In this document: in pieces, positions 20,243-30,252 of the stretch
Layout: every line of letters starts with the position of its first letter
Position numbering within the stretch: position 1 is the stretch's first letter
DNA from: Isochrysis galbana
Taxonomy: Eukaryota; Haptophyta; Isochrysidales; Isochrysidaceae
Length of the DNA stretch: 64,000 nt
Assembly (NCBI GenBank): GCA_018136815.1
Contig: CM030933.1
Coordinates: forward strand, 6,760,676 to 6,824,675
Reading direction: 5' to 3'
The notes under the pieces: generated by a model
What the model saw: only the letters and a program-made list of their open reading frames with translations
The model's database searches: none
What the model was told of the DNA's origin: nothing
Program-made: the position numbers and the translations under genes

Positions 20243-22465
20243 TCATCGCAAGTGTGCCATGCATAGCTTCGGCATGGGGAGGAGCGATTCGACAAGGGGT
20301 AACAATTTGGAGAGAGCATCTACTAGCTCGGCCCTCGGGTGATTCGCAGAAAACAAGCTTACCGGACGGTGGAGAGCTGCGCCTGGTTGCCGTGAAGCCG
20401 CACCACTCGCAGTAGAGCGCAGCAAATCCACCTCGGAGCGCAAAAGTGCCGCCTCGGGTGGCATGGCTCTAATAAGTTCTGCTACCCGTTCCCACGCAGG
20501 TGGTTGCTCACGCAATGGTTGGAGGAGTGCTTGCCTCCAGCCTGCTAGTAAGGCGCATTCAAAGTGCTTTTGAAGTTGACTGTCGTGAGGATGCAATAGG
20601 ACGTAAGGTCGCAAAAATCCAAGCATGGAGAGGGTGGACCGTATTAGGGAGAAGGGTGGTGATGCTCCATGCATGCCCCCAGCAGCCAGGACCCAATGAC
20701 AGAGGGAGGTATAAATCAGCCGCAGAGATTGTGCATCGGTTGGGCGTGAACCGGCAAGGAGAGAATCATCTCCTTCTCGGGCGAGTAATCGCAACAAGTC
20801 ATGCTCACCCTCCGCGGCTGCCCACTCTGCCACTGCCCACCAAAAGGCTCCTGCAGTGGGCGGTGAGCGCGTAATATTCCCGTCATCGATAAAGGTTATG
20901 TCATGCCGCGGTTCTCCGAAAGAGCATACGTACTTGTCCAGTCCATTTTCATGGCAGCACTTATCAATTCTTTGCTCTCCCAACAAAGCTGTCGTTTGAT
21001 CTCGGCACCAGTTGCCCACAAACTCATCTTTCGATGTACTGGCTTCACCGCTAAGAATGTACCTACCTGTAGCAGGAGCCACGCTGTTTGCTTCCGCGAT
21101 CTGACACTCCATGGCCAGAAAGCCCGCTCCAATGAACTGTGTAGCTTCAGGTCGAGCGCCTGCCTCCCTTTGCCGTTTAATCATCGCAATGTGCATGGCT
21201 GACGGACAAGATCCTTCCACGGGCGAGGCCTTTTCCTCCTCTGTAATGCCGTTCGCACTCACTGTTACGGGTTCCGGCTCAGCAGCGGTGCCTTGAGTCC
21301 CAGCTGAACCGACACGTCCCATTGGGCTTGCAGCTGAATTGGCATCACCACGAACAACGGGAGAACACATGATGTCGGCTGAGTGGCGAGACAGCGGCAC
21401 ACCAAGTGGCTCATGTGTCACTGGATGCACGCTCACATCATGGCAAATGCGCTGCGCCATCTCAGATTCGAGCATGCGGCCAATGAGGCCATCTAAATCC
21501 CGTTGGTGGACCATCAACCCGGGCGGTAGGGGCGAGAGCGGCTGTAACCGCTTATCTTGCGGGTTGTATACAAGCTGGTGTCGGAAGATGAGCTCAGTCC
21601 TCTGTGCTTGCTCTGCATATTCCTGGATAGCATCGTGATCGAGACAGACCAAGTGACCAACCTCGTAGGCTGCTGCACGGAGCTCACGGTGCTTGCGTAC
21701 TGCAGCATGTGCTCTGGCAATCCCAATCTGAGGAAGTGAAGGTAGATAGTCGTTGCCGGCGAGAACGCACATGGCCACGAGTAGTTTTTCGCGCCACTCT
21801 TCCCACTCTCCCTCCCAATTGCCGTCGAAGAGGTGTTTCCCGCCTGCCTCTGTAGCTTGTATGTCGTCCCATTCGATGAATTCACCGGACGCGGAATTAC
21901 GATCAAGCTTGAACAGCACTCGTGGGCAGCCATAAGGGATGAGGTCTGAGTCCTCCGAGATAGCTGCCGCCGCATATCCTTCGCGCACGAGGAATGCAAG
22001 CTGCGGGTCTGCCTCATAGGGCGCCACGATGCACGGGATCCCGCGAGTGCGAAGCTCCAAAATGAGACGCCGAACCATCTCAGGCGTGACCCCGGCCGCC
22101 TTGCGCAGCGCAGCATCGACCTGCCTATCACTGCCAGAGATGCCACTGAGGTCTTTCGCCTTCTTCAAGTTGCGTGTGCGCGTAGCAGCGCGCTGGAGGC
22201 TCGCATGCGACTTTGCAGGCAAGATGCCTCCATCAAAGACGAGGAGTGGCGTTATCTCATAGAGCTGGAGGAGCTCGATCATGGCCAGCGGGTACTTGAG
22301 GAAGTCCTCGGTGTGCTCCCCGCGCGCCAGCTCTTGCGCACAGCCAAGGACGCCCTTGTGCAGCCAACCATATGCGTCGACTGCGAGCGTCTGCAGCCGG
22401 AAGCGCGAGAGATGCGCCTGCTGCACGATTGGACGCAGCTGGCCGAGCAGGCCCTGCACGCCCAT
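20243..22465 (-). CDS. EXO1: Exonuclease 1 (Rad2/XPG family nuclease)
   Basis: 5'-3' exonuclease and flap endonuclease of mismatch repair and DNA end resection in the nucleus. One exon, 740 aa; the ATG at 22465 is chosen because the mature N-terminus of the family, MGVQGLL, must be free. The N and I nuclease regions occupy about residues 1-330. Metal ligands are all present: Asp30 (AVDAYGWLHKG), Asp78 (VFDGG), Glu151 and Asp153 (APYEADPQ), Asp172 and Asp174 (SEDSDL), Asp239 (GNDYLPSLP, helix-hairpin-helix region). The C-terminal ~380 residues are poorly conserved, as in other EXO1 proteins. The WLHKG motif and spacing favour EXO1 over FEN1. The 5' flank is a long polypurine tract on the coding strand. 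Confidence 0.9.
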   Translation of the reverse strand: MGVQGLLGQLRPIVQQAHLSRFRLQTLAVDAYGWLHKGVLGCAQELARGEHTEDFLKYPLAMIELLQLYEITPLLVFDGGILPAKSHASLQRAATRTRNLKKAKDLSGISGSDRQVDAALRKAAGVTPEMVRRLILELRTRGIPCIVAPYEADPQLAFLVREGYAAAAISEDSDLIPYGCPRVLFKLDRNSASGEFIEWDDIQATEAGGKHLFDGNWEGEWEEWREKLLVAMCVLAGNDYLPSLPQIGIARAHAAVRKHRELRAAAYEVGHLVCLDHDAIQEYAEQAQRTELIFRHQLVYNPQDKRLQPLSPLPPGLMVHQRDLDGLIGRMLESEMAQRICHDVSVHPVTHEPLGVPLSRHSADIMCSPVVRGDANSAASPMGRVGSAGTQGTAAEPEPVTVSANGITEEEKASPVEGSCPSAMHIAMIKRQREAGARPEATQFIGAGFLAMECQIAEANSVAPATGRYILSGEASTSKDEFVGNWCRDQTTALLGEQRIDKCCHENGLDKYVCSFGEPRHDITFIDDGNITRSPPTAGAFWWAVAEWAAAEGEHDLLRLLAREGDDSLLAGSRPTDAQSLRLIYTSLCHWVLAAGGMHGASPPFSLIRSTLSMLGFLRPYVLLHPHDSQLQKHFECALLAGWRQALLQPLREQPPAWERVAELIRAMPPEAALLRSEVDLLRSTASGAASRQPGAALHRPVSLFSANHPRAELVDALSKLLPLVESLLPMPKLCMAHLR

Positions 22466-22640
22466 CGTGTGTCCAGCCCCCCCCTGCCCCCCCTGCCCAA
22501 GCTCCCCTCCCCCCCTTCTACCTCCCTCCCTTCCCTCTTTCCCGCCCTCTCTCCCTTCTCTCTCCCTCCCTCTCCCTCTCTCCCCCCTCGATCTTTCTCC
22601 TCTTTCCCGCCCAACGAGAGAGATAGGACGACCAACCAAT
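22466..22640. other. Polypurine tract before EXO1
   Basis: On the EXO1 strand, about 130 bases of almost pure G/A immediately precede the start codon. The open frame continues through it, but its Gly/Arg/Glu translation is not protein-like. Confidence 0.6.
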
Positions 22641-22902
22641 CCGTCAGGATTTTCTTCTTCTGGTTATAACCTTAGAATCACCCTAGTGCTGAGGGGACCA
22701 CGAGTAAAATCAGTAGAGCGCTCGCGAGTCAGAGTTGCTCCTCAGTCGGAGTTGGCTCGAGAAAAGGGCTTGTGAGTGAGGGCTCAAACAGCGCAATGGT
22801 TCTCTTCTACTGGAATGTGCGCTGCGAAGGGTGATGACGCCATCGCACCATCGCACCGGCGTCGATGCTCGATGCGGCTAGAAGCCACCAAGGACCAAGG
22901 AG

Positions 22903-23200
22903 TAGGGCGGTCAAACAGGGCTTTTCAAGTACTAATATGGGGGGGGGTGACATTTTTTGAGCATTTTCCAAAGCCCACAACAAAACTCCCAGGGGGGCCA
23001 CCTGCCGCCACGAAAATTTTCGCCAGAAAATGGTGCGATTCTCCTCCCCCCTCGCTCGCCCTCGCCCCTCCCTTGCACACGCTCTGGCTCTGGGGCTCTA
23101 CCGGTAAAGAACCGCGGCGCCCGCCGCGGGAGTGATAGACGTATTTTGAAACGGAGTATTCATCACACCGGATTCCTTATTATCGCGGTGGTGCCCATGA
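22903..23200 (+). repeat. Family E element, left end and body
   Basis: Starts TA then GGGCGGTCAAACA. It continues with GGTGACATTTTTTGAGC, a CCGCCACGAAAATTTTCGCC block and a TTGCACACGCTCTGGCTCTGG block that recur at 34610-34720 and, inverted, at 30045-30190. Confidence 0.65.
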
Positions 23201-23689
23201 GGCAACCACCGCGGCTTGGGCGAGGCAGAGCGCCATCCATCGCCGATCGCATCGCCAATCGTATATCGCCGGATAAGATTCTTACTACATTCACGCGCAC
23301 GCGCCCCCTGCGAACCAAGTACAAGTACCAAGTATAAACTTACTACAATTTTATTAGCTGGGAGTGTTACAGATGATCCTCCGCCTGCTCCGTCCTCTCC
23401 TCTCATTATTTCTTTACTTTCTAAGTTCGGCAAGGCTTCTCTTCACGTGAGGAGAGGCGACGGGCGTCCTGTCTTCTTTTCTCTTTCTTCGCTCCTCTCC
23501 TCCTCCTCCTCCTCCCCCTCTCAACTCTCAACGCGCACGCCCTCTTTATGTTAGTTTTCTACGTATTACTGTGTGAGTGTGCGTTCGATAGTAGTGTGAG
23601 AGATTGTGAGGAGATTTTTATCCGGTTCAGTTGCGAAGAGAGCGCGAGCGATAGCGTCGCTCTCTCGCTCTCCCTCATCTCGGCCGCCC
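23201..23689. other. No supported gene
   Basis: Contains a CAAGTATAAACTTACTAC motif resembling the family A end at 23328 and a CTCCTCCTCCTCCTC microsatellite near 23500. Nothing else recognised. Confidence 0.4.
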
Positions 23690-23958
23690 TAACCACCGCG
23701 ATGGTGCCAGGGCGATAATAGGGAGGAGGGGTTATAGCAACGGGCTAGCGAGCGAGGGCGAGGGCGTGCGATCCGGACGTGCCTGTCTGGGAAGGTCTGG
23801 GTCAGTGGCGTATGCTGGGCCTGCATGCCATGAGGCATGTCAGGAGGGGGGGTGGTTCCTCCCGCACAGCCGCACAGCGAGGGAGGAGTGAGTGGAGAGA
23901 GGGTGGGAGCTCGTGCCCCCCCATGAGTGATGAGTGAACCAAGTATAAAATTGGTTGC
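23690..23958 (+). repeat. Family A, diverged 3' portion
   Basis: Includes GCATGCCATGAGGCATGTCAGG, GGTGGTTCCTCCC and GGAGAGAGGGTGGGAGCTCGTG blocks and ends CCAAGTATAAAATTGGTTG, about 100 bases from the WD40 gene stop codon. Confidence 0.65.
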
Positions 23959-24054
23959 TGAGGGGTGTGTGAAATCCACTGTGCCATTTGACCCCGCTCT
24001 CATATTTCATCCAAGGAACAAGATAATAGCGACGATATGGCATATAAATAATGC

Positions 24055-26943
24055 TCATGTACGTCTCTCGCCAGGAGGAAAGGCACGTCGTGGAGCTCGC
24101 CCCGAGCCCGACAACAACGCAGCTTGCTTCTCCCGCGCCTTTCGGCTTGCTCTGTCCTCCGGATCCTCAATATATCTATGAAGGAGGTGCCGTGTCTTAA
24201 ATGCAGTCAACCCATCAGGCGGGTCAAAATCACTTAGCTCTGAGATGCACTTGGTGCGCCGCTCCTCTTCCTCTCTTTGCATGCTTGCTCGATCGAGTGG
24301 CACGGCCCACCCGGCGGACAAGCGACCGCACAGATTGCACTCGCGGTCCGACTCGGGATTGGCACCATTGATAAGCCATGCAACCACGCTTCGATCATGG
24401 CTCGCGCTCATCAACCCGACGTTGCTTCGGCTGCCTGATTCCATCTGGTCTCCATCAATTTGAACAAGAGCGCTGATCGCATCCTCATGGCCCACCCACA
24501 TTGCCTCTGGTTCAATGTCAGAGACTTCTAGCTCTCCAAGCAACCGTGGTGCAGACCCAGTCGGTTGCTTTCGTGTGAGATCGGTTGAGTTGGCGGCCAA
24601 AGCTTGAGAGTTAGCTTCATGGAGCTGGCTGAGCCACCAAACGTTCAAAGTCCCTTCCTCATCTCCAGTGAACAAGATGTTCCTGGCAGGCTCGAACGCG
24701 AGTGCTGTGACAACCACGTGCATAGAGCTATCACGTGCACTCCGATGCCACCACCGCAGGAGCGGGATGCATTTCAATGTGGCTACTCGCCACAATATGA
24801 GCTCAGTCTGAGCATCGGCGGAAACGAGGAGTGAGTGGTCACCTAAGAAGATCAACCCAGTGATCTCCGCCTCGTGCCCTTCGCATCGCGAGTCGTGGCG
24901 AACCGCACTTGATTCGAAGATCTTCCAAAGCGAGAGAGCCCCAGAAGAAGAACCGGCAGCAATGAGACCGAATTGGGGCATGGTTGCGAGGCAAGCTAGA
25001 TCGCCAGCGCTAATCTCAAACTTCGTCAGAAGATAGCCTTGTCTAGCTGAGGAAATGTAGAGTATCCGGTCCGCGCTTGCGGAGACGACCAGCGCGCCGT
25101 GTATGATTTCCTCCTTCGTCTGCTTCGCGTCCAAGCGTCCTTTCCGTTTTATGCGCATCATGCCCGTGGCTGCCGACCAAACAAGTGCAATGGCAATGAC
25201 CTCTGACTTGTGTCGTGTTAGTGACCGAACGAGGGTACCGCCAGACAGATTGAATTGTGTCACGTGGCCGCCTTGGTCCCCAACTAGACAGTTGTGTTCG
25301 GTGTGATCAAGGCACGCAGTGGAGATGGGCGCCTCGGTAAGAGCCCGGAAGGTTTTGATGAGCGCACCACTCCGGGCGTCCCATACCCTCAAGGTATCAC
25401 TCGCTGCGGATATGACTTTGAGGTATTTGGGGGAGTACAGCAATGCTGAAGGAGCATCGCGACGATTCCTCGACGTGTCTTCTGCACCAAAGAGATGGAA
25501 TTCTCCATCGGCTAGAGCAATGAGTCGCGGCGGACCTCCACGAAGAGTAGCCGCCGCAGTCAATGTTGTGTCCCCGACAGGCATTCCCACAGGGGATATG
25601 CGGAACGTCTGGACACAAGTAAGTGACACCATCTCCCACACTCTTACGTGAAGCCTCGCGTCGGCAGTGATGATCGCATCAGGTGTGAGCGCGATTGAGA
25701 CAATGGGATATGAATGACCGATTAGACTGCATAGCCGCTCGCTGAGGACAGGGTTGATGACAACTGCTGACCGGTCATCACTAGCTGTTGCCACAAGCTG
25801 GTGGTGATGTGAGTAGACGACACCGACGATTGGACGGGCGTGCCATCGGTCCCCACAACTCGGTTGGAGCCGGGGAGGTTCCTCCGAAACGTCCCACAAC
25901 CGTAGGGTGTGATCGTGGGAGACTGTGGCAAGCTGATCCACTACCTTGAGCAGCTGCAGGCCTGACACCGCACCGTCATGGGCCTTGAACTCCTGACGCA
26001 CTTCCCAAGTTTCCACGTCCCACACTATCACAGACCCATTGACACATCCCCCAAAGAGTAGTCTCCGATTTTCCCTACCGACTACATCATGGGCAAGACA
26101 CAGAAGCGGCCGTTTAGTGACAAGTTCTCGTTCAGCTTTGGCGACGACGATGCGGCCGGTCACCGTGATCGACCAAACCTGTGCCATAGGCTTATCGCAT
26201 GCTGACACCATTTCACAGTTTGTCGAGACTCCGCTGTAAGTGGATCCAACCACAGAAGCGCAAGACAGCAAGCCTGTGTTCTCTGCAATGACACGGAGTC
26301 TAGTGAGCGTGCTGCCTGCCAGCCTCCAGAGAGACAGCCGACGTGTAAAGACTTCCGCACACTCTTCTGGAGCCAGAAGAAACTTGCTCTTGACCGTGCC
26401 GTCGGGAGAGACTTGCGGCACGTGCTCACACAACAGGAGCTCGAGAGGTGCATCCAAGACAATCATAGCGTCAACAGTCACCCGATGAGGGCATTCAGGA
26501 TCGAACTCTGGCCCGGCTACGCGGATAGGGAGCCTTTCCATCTTTGGAATCGGCTCGTCGTTCTCACCACCGGTGCGGTCGGGTGGCGCCGTGGCCGTTC
26601 GTATGAGCTGCTGTTGAAAGGCATCCCACCCGATGGTGCCGTCAGCATTTGAGTCCATGCAGTCGAGGTCAGCATGCAGCTGAATGAGCGCTGTAACAAG
26701 GTGCTTGCGGTGGAATCGCGAGAGCTCCGAATTTCCAGTGTGGAGCGAAAGTAGATACATGAACTCAGCCGCCGTCAGCTCATCGCCAATCTTGAGCCAG
26801 TCCTGCTTGAATCTGCGTAGCCGGTGTGGACGGGCACCGAAGAAGCGGAAGATTTCTTCCATTACTGAGACGGGTGTGGGCCTCTCCTCATCCGAGTCGT
26901 CGGACACCTCATCCACGGAGTCATCCTGTCTGTCCTTCGCCAT
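24055..26943 (-). CDS. WD40-repeat protein with N-terminal EF-hand
   Basis: Single exon, 962 aa from the ATG at 26943. The N-terminus is acidic (DSVDEVSDDSDEE), followed by a helical region and an EF-hand-like loop at residues 97-108 (DSNADGTIGWDA) whose last position is Ala instead of Glu/Asp, so calcium binding may be weak. From about residue 250 to 930 there are roughly a dozen WD40 repeats, e.g. IVWDVETWEV, LRLWDVSEE, LRVWDARSG, LNVWWLSQL, probably two beta-propellers. The C-terminus is basic (RKAREKQAALLSGSGRAPRR). The arrangement resembles WDR49/WDR64-like and other cilium-associated EF-hand WD proteins, but I cannot assign an orthologue. It most likely acts as a scaffold. It is divergent with the methyltransferase-like gene 415 bp away. 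Confidence 0.85.
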   Translation of the reverse strand: MAKDRQDDSVDEVSDDSDEERPTPVSVMEEIFRFFGARPHRLRRFKQDWLKIGDELTAAEFMYLLSLHTGNSELSRFHRKHLVTALIQLHADLDCMDSNADGTIGWDAFQQQLIRTATAPPDRTGGENDEPIPKMERLPIRVAGPEFDPECPHRVTVDAMIVLDAPLELLLCEHVPQVSPDGTVKSKFLLAPEECAEVFTRRLSLWRLAGSTLTRLRVIAENTGLLSCASVVGSTYSGVSTNCEMVSACDKPMAQVWSITVTGRIVVAKAERELVTKRPLLCLAHDVVGRENRRLLFGGCVNGSVIVWDVETWEVRQEFKAHDGAVSGLQLLKVVDQLATVSHDHTLRLWDVSEEPPRLQPSCGDRWHARPIVGVVYSHHHQLVATASDDRSAVVINPVLSERLCSLIGHSYPIVSIALTPDAIITADARLHVRVWEMVSLTCVQTFRISPVGMPVGDTTLTAAATLRGGPPRLIALADGEFHLFGAEDTSRNRRDAPSALLYSPKYLKVISAASDTLRVWDARSGALIKTFRALTEAPISTACLDHTEHNCLVGDQGGHVTQFNLSGGTLVRSLTRHKSEVIAIALVWSAATGMMRIKRKGRLDAKQTKEEIIHGALVVSASADRILYISSARQGYLLTKFEISAGDLACLATMPQFGLIAAGSSSGALSLWKIFESSAVRHDSRCEGHEAEITGLIFLGDHSLLVSADAQTELILWRVATLKCIPLLRWWHRSARDSSMHVVVTALAFEPARNILFTGDEEGTLNVWWLSQLHEANSQALAANSTDLTRKQPTGSAPRLLGELEVSDIEPEAMWVGHEDAISALVQIDGDQMESGSRSNVGLMSASHDRSVVAWLINGANPESDRECNLCGRLSAGWAVPLDRASMQREEEERRTKCISELSDFDPPDGLTAFKTRHLLHRYIEDPEDRASRKAREKQAALLSGSGRAPRRAFPPGERRT

Positions 26944-27358
26944 CGCCGCGCTGACCTGGCCCAAGATAGGGGAGGGGGTGGGGGGTGGGGGGGGGAGTAC
27001 GATCGAGAGGGACCCCTTGCAGAGAGAGGAGCGGGAGGGGAGAAAAGGGCGCGAGCAGTAGTCAGTCTCCTACTACGTAGTAGTAATAAGTTCACACTCC
27101 TTTAACGGATAAATATACTACTCTCTCTTCTCTCTCTTCTCTCTCTGCGAATTTCTCTCCTTCTTCTCTTTTGTCTCTCTGCGACGGCCGTTACGTTCAT
27201 CCAAGTATTAGAATTTTTTACACATCTTTCTCTTCTTTTTTCAGTCTACAATACTCCCTCCCCTTTCCTCCATTCCCGTATCCCGGCGAGCGAGCATCCG
27301 CTCACACACAGGACTCAGGGTATAAAAATGTCGACTCGGGGGTTCTCGCCGACGGGCC
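26944..27358. promoter_or_regulatory. Divergent intergenic region (WD40 / methyltransferase)
   Basis: The 415 bp between two outward-reading start codons must hold both promoters unless transcripts overlap. On the WD40 side there is a C-rich tract on its coding strand (complement of GGGGGTGGGGGGTGGGGGGG at 26972-26995). On the other side there are CT microsatellites (27120-27150) and a TATA-like element. Confidence 0.5.
27321..27327 (+). promoter_or_regulatory. TATA-like element with overlapping short upstream frame
   Basis: TATAAAA lies 38 to 32 bases before the methyltransferase ATG. An ATG at 27328 opens a 16-codon frame that ends at 27378 and overlaps the main start out of frame. If the TATA element sets transcription about 30 bases downstream, that short frame would not be transcribed. 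Confidence 0.35.
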
Positions 27359-28021
27359 ATGACGGATCGCACGGGTGAGGATGTCTGGGATAGCGGAAGG
27401 CTGCTTGCCTCACTGCTGCAATGCAAGGCGACGCGCGAGGCTCTCGGCCTGATACAGCCTCGAGTCGTCCTCGAGCTGGGGGCTGGAACAGGTGAGCTTG
27501 CAATGGCCTTGGTGAAGGATATCGAATTCAGCTCAGAGTTGCAGGCATACGTAGTCACGGATCTTCCGAGCCGGGTGCCCTTCCTTGAAGAGCGGACAGC
27601 TAATGCACGTGGCTTGATTCGCTGTGCGGCCCTGCCGTGGGGTGAGATCTATTCTCCACGGAAACTCCTGGCCGAAGCGGATGATGTGTCAGCACCTGAT
27701 CTAGTGCTGGCTGCAGATGTGCTCTATTGGACAGGAAATGATCTATTCACCCAAGACACCCTCGCCCCTCTCGCAACTACATTGTGTAGTGCAATCGCTG
27801 CTGACAGCATGGCCGTCGGCCTCGTCACCTTCCGTGAACGTTGGCCGGAGCGTGAGGCAGCTTTCTGCGAGCTGTGCTGCAAGATGGGATTTCGTGTCGA
27901 GCGTTGCTCTCCTAACTTGGTCCAACTCCACGTGCCTGTAGAGGCAAAGGATCCAGACACGACTGGTGCTTTGGTTGTCCTCAAATTGACGCGCCCGATC
28001 ACTGTATTCTCCCATAGATGA
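27359..28021 (+). CDS. Lysine methyltransferase-like (METTL21/PF10294 type)
   Basis: SAM-dependent methyltransferase of the seven-beta-strand class, 220 aa, one exon. The start ATG at 27359 gives the short N-terminus with EDVWDSGRLLASLL, which corresponds to the usual G-x-x-x-W-x-(A/S) segment before motif I. Motif I is VLELGAGTGE (residues 38-47), the SAM-binding loop. VVTDLP (65-70) holds the post-I acidic residue. DLVLAADVLYW (114-124) is the (D/N)LVLA-D-x-x-Y signature typical of METTL21/FAM86/EEF-KMT proteins, which methylate lysines in chaperones and translation factors. The substrate here is unknown. It lacks an obvious targeting peptide, so cytosol is likely. Confidence 0.8.
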   Translation: MTDRTGEDVWDSGRLLASLLQCKATREALGLIQPRVVLELGAGTGELAMALVKDIEFSSELQAYVVTDLPSRVPFLEERTANARGLIRCAALPWGEIYSPRKLLAEADDVSAPDLVLAADVLYWTGNDLFTQDTLAPLATTLCSAIAADSMAVGLVTFRERWPEREAAFCELCCKMGFRVERCSPNLVQLHVPVEAKDPDTTGALVVLKLTRPITVFSHR

Positions 28022-28145
28022 GCATAGATGAGGAGTGCGCCTCTCTCTGTTCTCCGTCACATGTCACACGTGTTTCATGTGCCTTCCTGCCCTCCCCTCG
28101 ATGATTGAATGTGCTCTGCTTGGCCCTTATTTTAGTTGGTATCCA

Positions 28146-28440
28146 CTCATCTTATAATTGGTCGCCATGGAGAGGGGCCTCGAGACCTCCTCCCCCCCGC
28201 CCCTCCCGGTCCCCTTCCTGGGGCGTGAGAACCACCCCCCCCCTGCGCCGCCACTTGGCATGCAGGGGGACTCTGCATAGACTCTTCCGGAGAGCCGGCG
28301 TCACAGCGCACACCCCGGCCCACGCTGGCCGGCCGATCGCTCTGACCAATAATAATGGATAAAGTTATACCCTAGTCCTAGCCAACCCCACTAGCTGATT
28401 GGACACAACTTTTGGGTCCCGGAATCCGGAGCAGAAGCGA
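28146..28440 (-). repeat. Repeat family B, inverted and rearranged copy
   Basis: Starts with TTATAATTGGTCGCCATGG, inverted relative to the B end at 43500-43525, and contains the CTAGCCAACCCCACTAGCTGA start block at 28377. The outer blocks are not in the same relative order as at 43 kb. Confidence 0.6.
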
Positions 28441-28628
28441 CCGCGTCCGCGTGTCCGCGTCCGCCAGCTGAGCAGCTGAGGCCGAGCAAGTCGTGAGCGC
28501 GACCCCGGTCGCGCCGCACGGCCCGTGGCCCGTGGCCCCGGCCACACCACACGCAGCAGCCATGCTGGCCTCCCCAGGGGGGACGGCAAGCTGCAGATCA
28601 CAGACTGACAGCTCAAGGCCTACAGAGC

Positions 28629-29150
28629 GAACTAAGTTTATACTTGGTTCGCCCATGGGGGGGCACGAGCCCCCCTCTCTCTCCACTCCTCCCCTGCCGT
28701 GGGGGAGGAACCACCCATCCTCCTGGCATGCCTGATGGCTTGCCAGGAGGCCACTGCCCTGCTGACCCACTCTCTCCCTGACAGGCTCGCCTGATTCGCG
28801 CGTCCTGGCCCCTCGTGGCCAGCCCATCGCTCCAACCCCCCCTCCCCCCCTGTTCGACAGGCAGACCGGTGCAGAGTGGGGGCCCCTGAGGCCCAGGAGC
28901 GCCAGCGAGGGAGAGGCAGGGGAGACCAGGGCCCAGCCCCAGCCTCCTCTGCCCCCTGAGCTGGCCTCCAGGAGCCTCCAGGGGTCGCCAGAGGCAGCTG
29001 CAGGCCCGTCGCAGGCGCGCCATCGCGCGTGCCTGCAGGAGAGGGGAGAGAGAGCGCGGAGAAGGGGGTGGGCGGAGCGAGGGCTCCGCTCACCGGAAAA
29101 TATGTAAGTCCCGCACCTGTTTACAGGAGAAGTCGGGACTGAGGACGCCG
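28629..29150 (-). repeat. Repeat family A, inverted copy
   Basis: Begins AACTAAGTTTATACTTGGTT and is nearly identical to the first 510 bp of the copy at 17312. It stops after the complement of TTACCTATTTTTCGGTG and TCCTGTAAACAGG, lacking the outer 230 bp. Confidence 0.85.
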
Positions 29151-29175
29151 CCAGCAGAGCCGCACACCCACCGAC

Positions 29176-29290
29176 ATCGAGAGAAAGTAAGAGAAGAAGA
29201 GGCGGTATACCAATCGACGAGACCTTGAGGCTTAAAATAACCCACCGGTTAGAAGTAAAAGTCTGTCATCGTATGGAATACGACACCCTC
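29176..29290 (+). repeat. Dispersed repeat, copy at 62953-63062
   Basis: CATCGAGAGAAAGTAAGAGAAG, then a 70-bp stretch from CGACGAGACCTTGAGGC to TATGGAATACGACAC, almost identical to 62990-63060. Same orientation, 34 kb apart. Confidence 0.75.
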
Positions 29291-29849
29291 TCTCTTTGTT
29301 TTCCCGCCTTCGCGTGTTTTGGTTTCTCCCTTCAGGTCGCATCCTCTCCGTCCGATCGGGATCCTCCGATCCCAATCTTCCTCTCTTCCCCCCGTGTGTT
29401 AGGATAGGGGGGATCGCTCTCGATCCTCCTCCCTAGTTTTCTCATGTGTGCGCCCCCTTTCTTTCCTTGCGCGCGCCCCCCCATGTGTTTCCCGTGTTTT
29501 CTCTCGTCCCAGAGTTCCGAGAGTCGCGCCCATGGCCGCACTCCCTGGGGCTCTGGGCGAGCTCTCTCGACCGCCGTCGCCCCAAGCTTGTGTGAGCGGT
29601 GCTCCCGCCGGTGCCATGCCTCCCTCCAGTCCCAGCGCTCCCTGTGCTCAGCCCTCCGTGAGCACGGTCGCCCCTGGAGAGCCCCATCCCCTGTCTCAAC
29701 AATCCTTAGAGCCCCAGTCCACAGCCACAGCCACAGCCACTCCACTCCGCCAGTCACACTGTCACACCACTCACCACTCACACCAACCGAAATTCAAGTG
29801 ATCCCCCGAGAGGCGAGAGGGCGAGACCGTGTGCACGCACTGTGTGCTC
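29291..29849. other. No supported gene
   Basis: Overlapping open frames exist on both strands (a 147-codon plus-strand frame and a 149-codon minus-strand frame). Their Ser/Pro/His and Arg/Gly compositions and lack of any domain suggest chance. An ACAGCCACAGCC repeat at 29720-29745 matches, inverted, the window start. Confidence 0.4.
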
Positions 29850-30252
29850 CGCGGGTGACGTCCCCCCCTGCTCCAGGCACCAGATGAAAGTCTAGCGCCC
29901 GATAGCGCGGACGGACCTCGGGGGAATCGCGTGTCATGAAACAACGGCCCCGAAATAACCTTATTAAATAACAAATAACTTATTTCCTGCTTATCCTTAT
30001 CCTTATTTATCATTTATCGGCCCCTGGGCGCGATCGCTAGTTCTTTACTGCTAGAGCCCCAGCGCGTGTGCACATGGGGGGCGAGGGGGGCGGTAAACCC
30101 CACCATTTTCCTAGGAAATTTTTCGTGGCGGCAGGTGAGCCCCCCGGGAGTTTTTTTAAGGGCTTGGGCTTGGGGGGACGGTCAAATTAAGGTCAAAAAA
30201 ATGAAGTCCCCCCACATGTTAGTAGTTATAAATCATTGTTTGACCGCCCTAG
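29850..30252 (-). repeat. Family E element, inverted
   Basis: Contains GTGACGTCCCCCCCTGCTC and CGGGGGAATCGCGTGTCATG blocks matching, inverted, 34780-34860, then the inverse of the GAAAATTTTCGCC block. It ends with TGTTTGACCGCCCTA at 30237-30252. The TAA-rich stretch 29960-30015 is unique to this copy. Confidence 0.65.

Noticed and set aside
20243-22465. FEN1 instead of EXO1
   Set aside because: FEN1 starts MGI(H/Q)GL too, but the WLHKG motif, ligand spacing and the long C-terminal tail fit EXO1; FEN1 has a PCNA box near residue 340 that is not seen.
29444-29887. 147-codon Ser/His/Pro-rich frame
   Set aside because: Both strands are open in several registers, there is no domain, and part of it is a CACAGC repeat.
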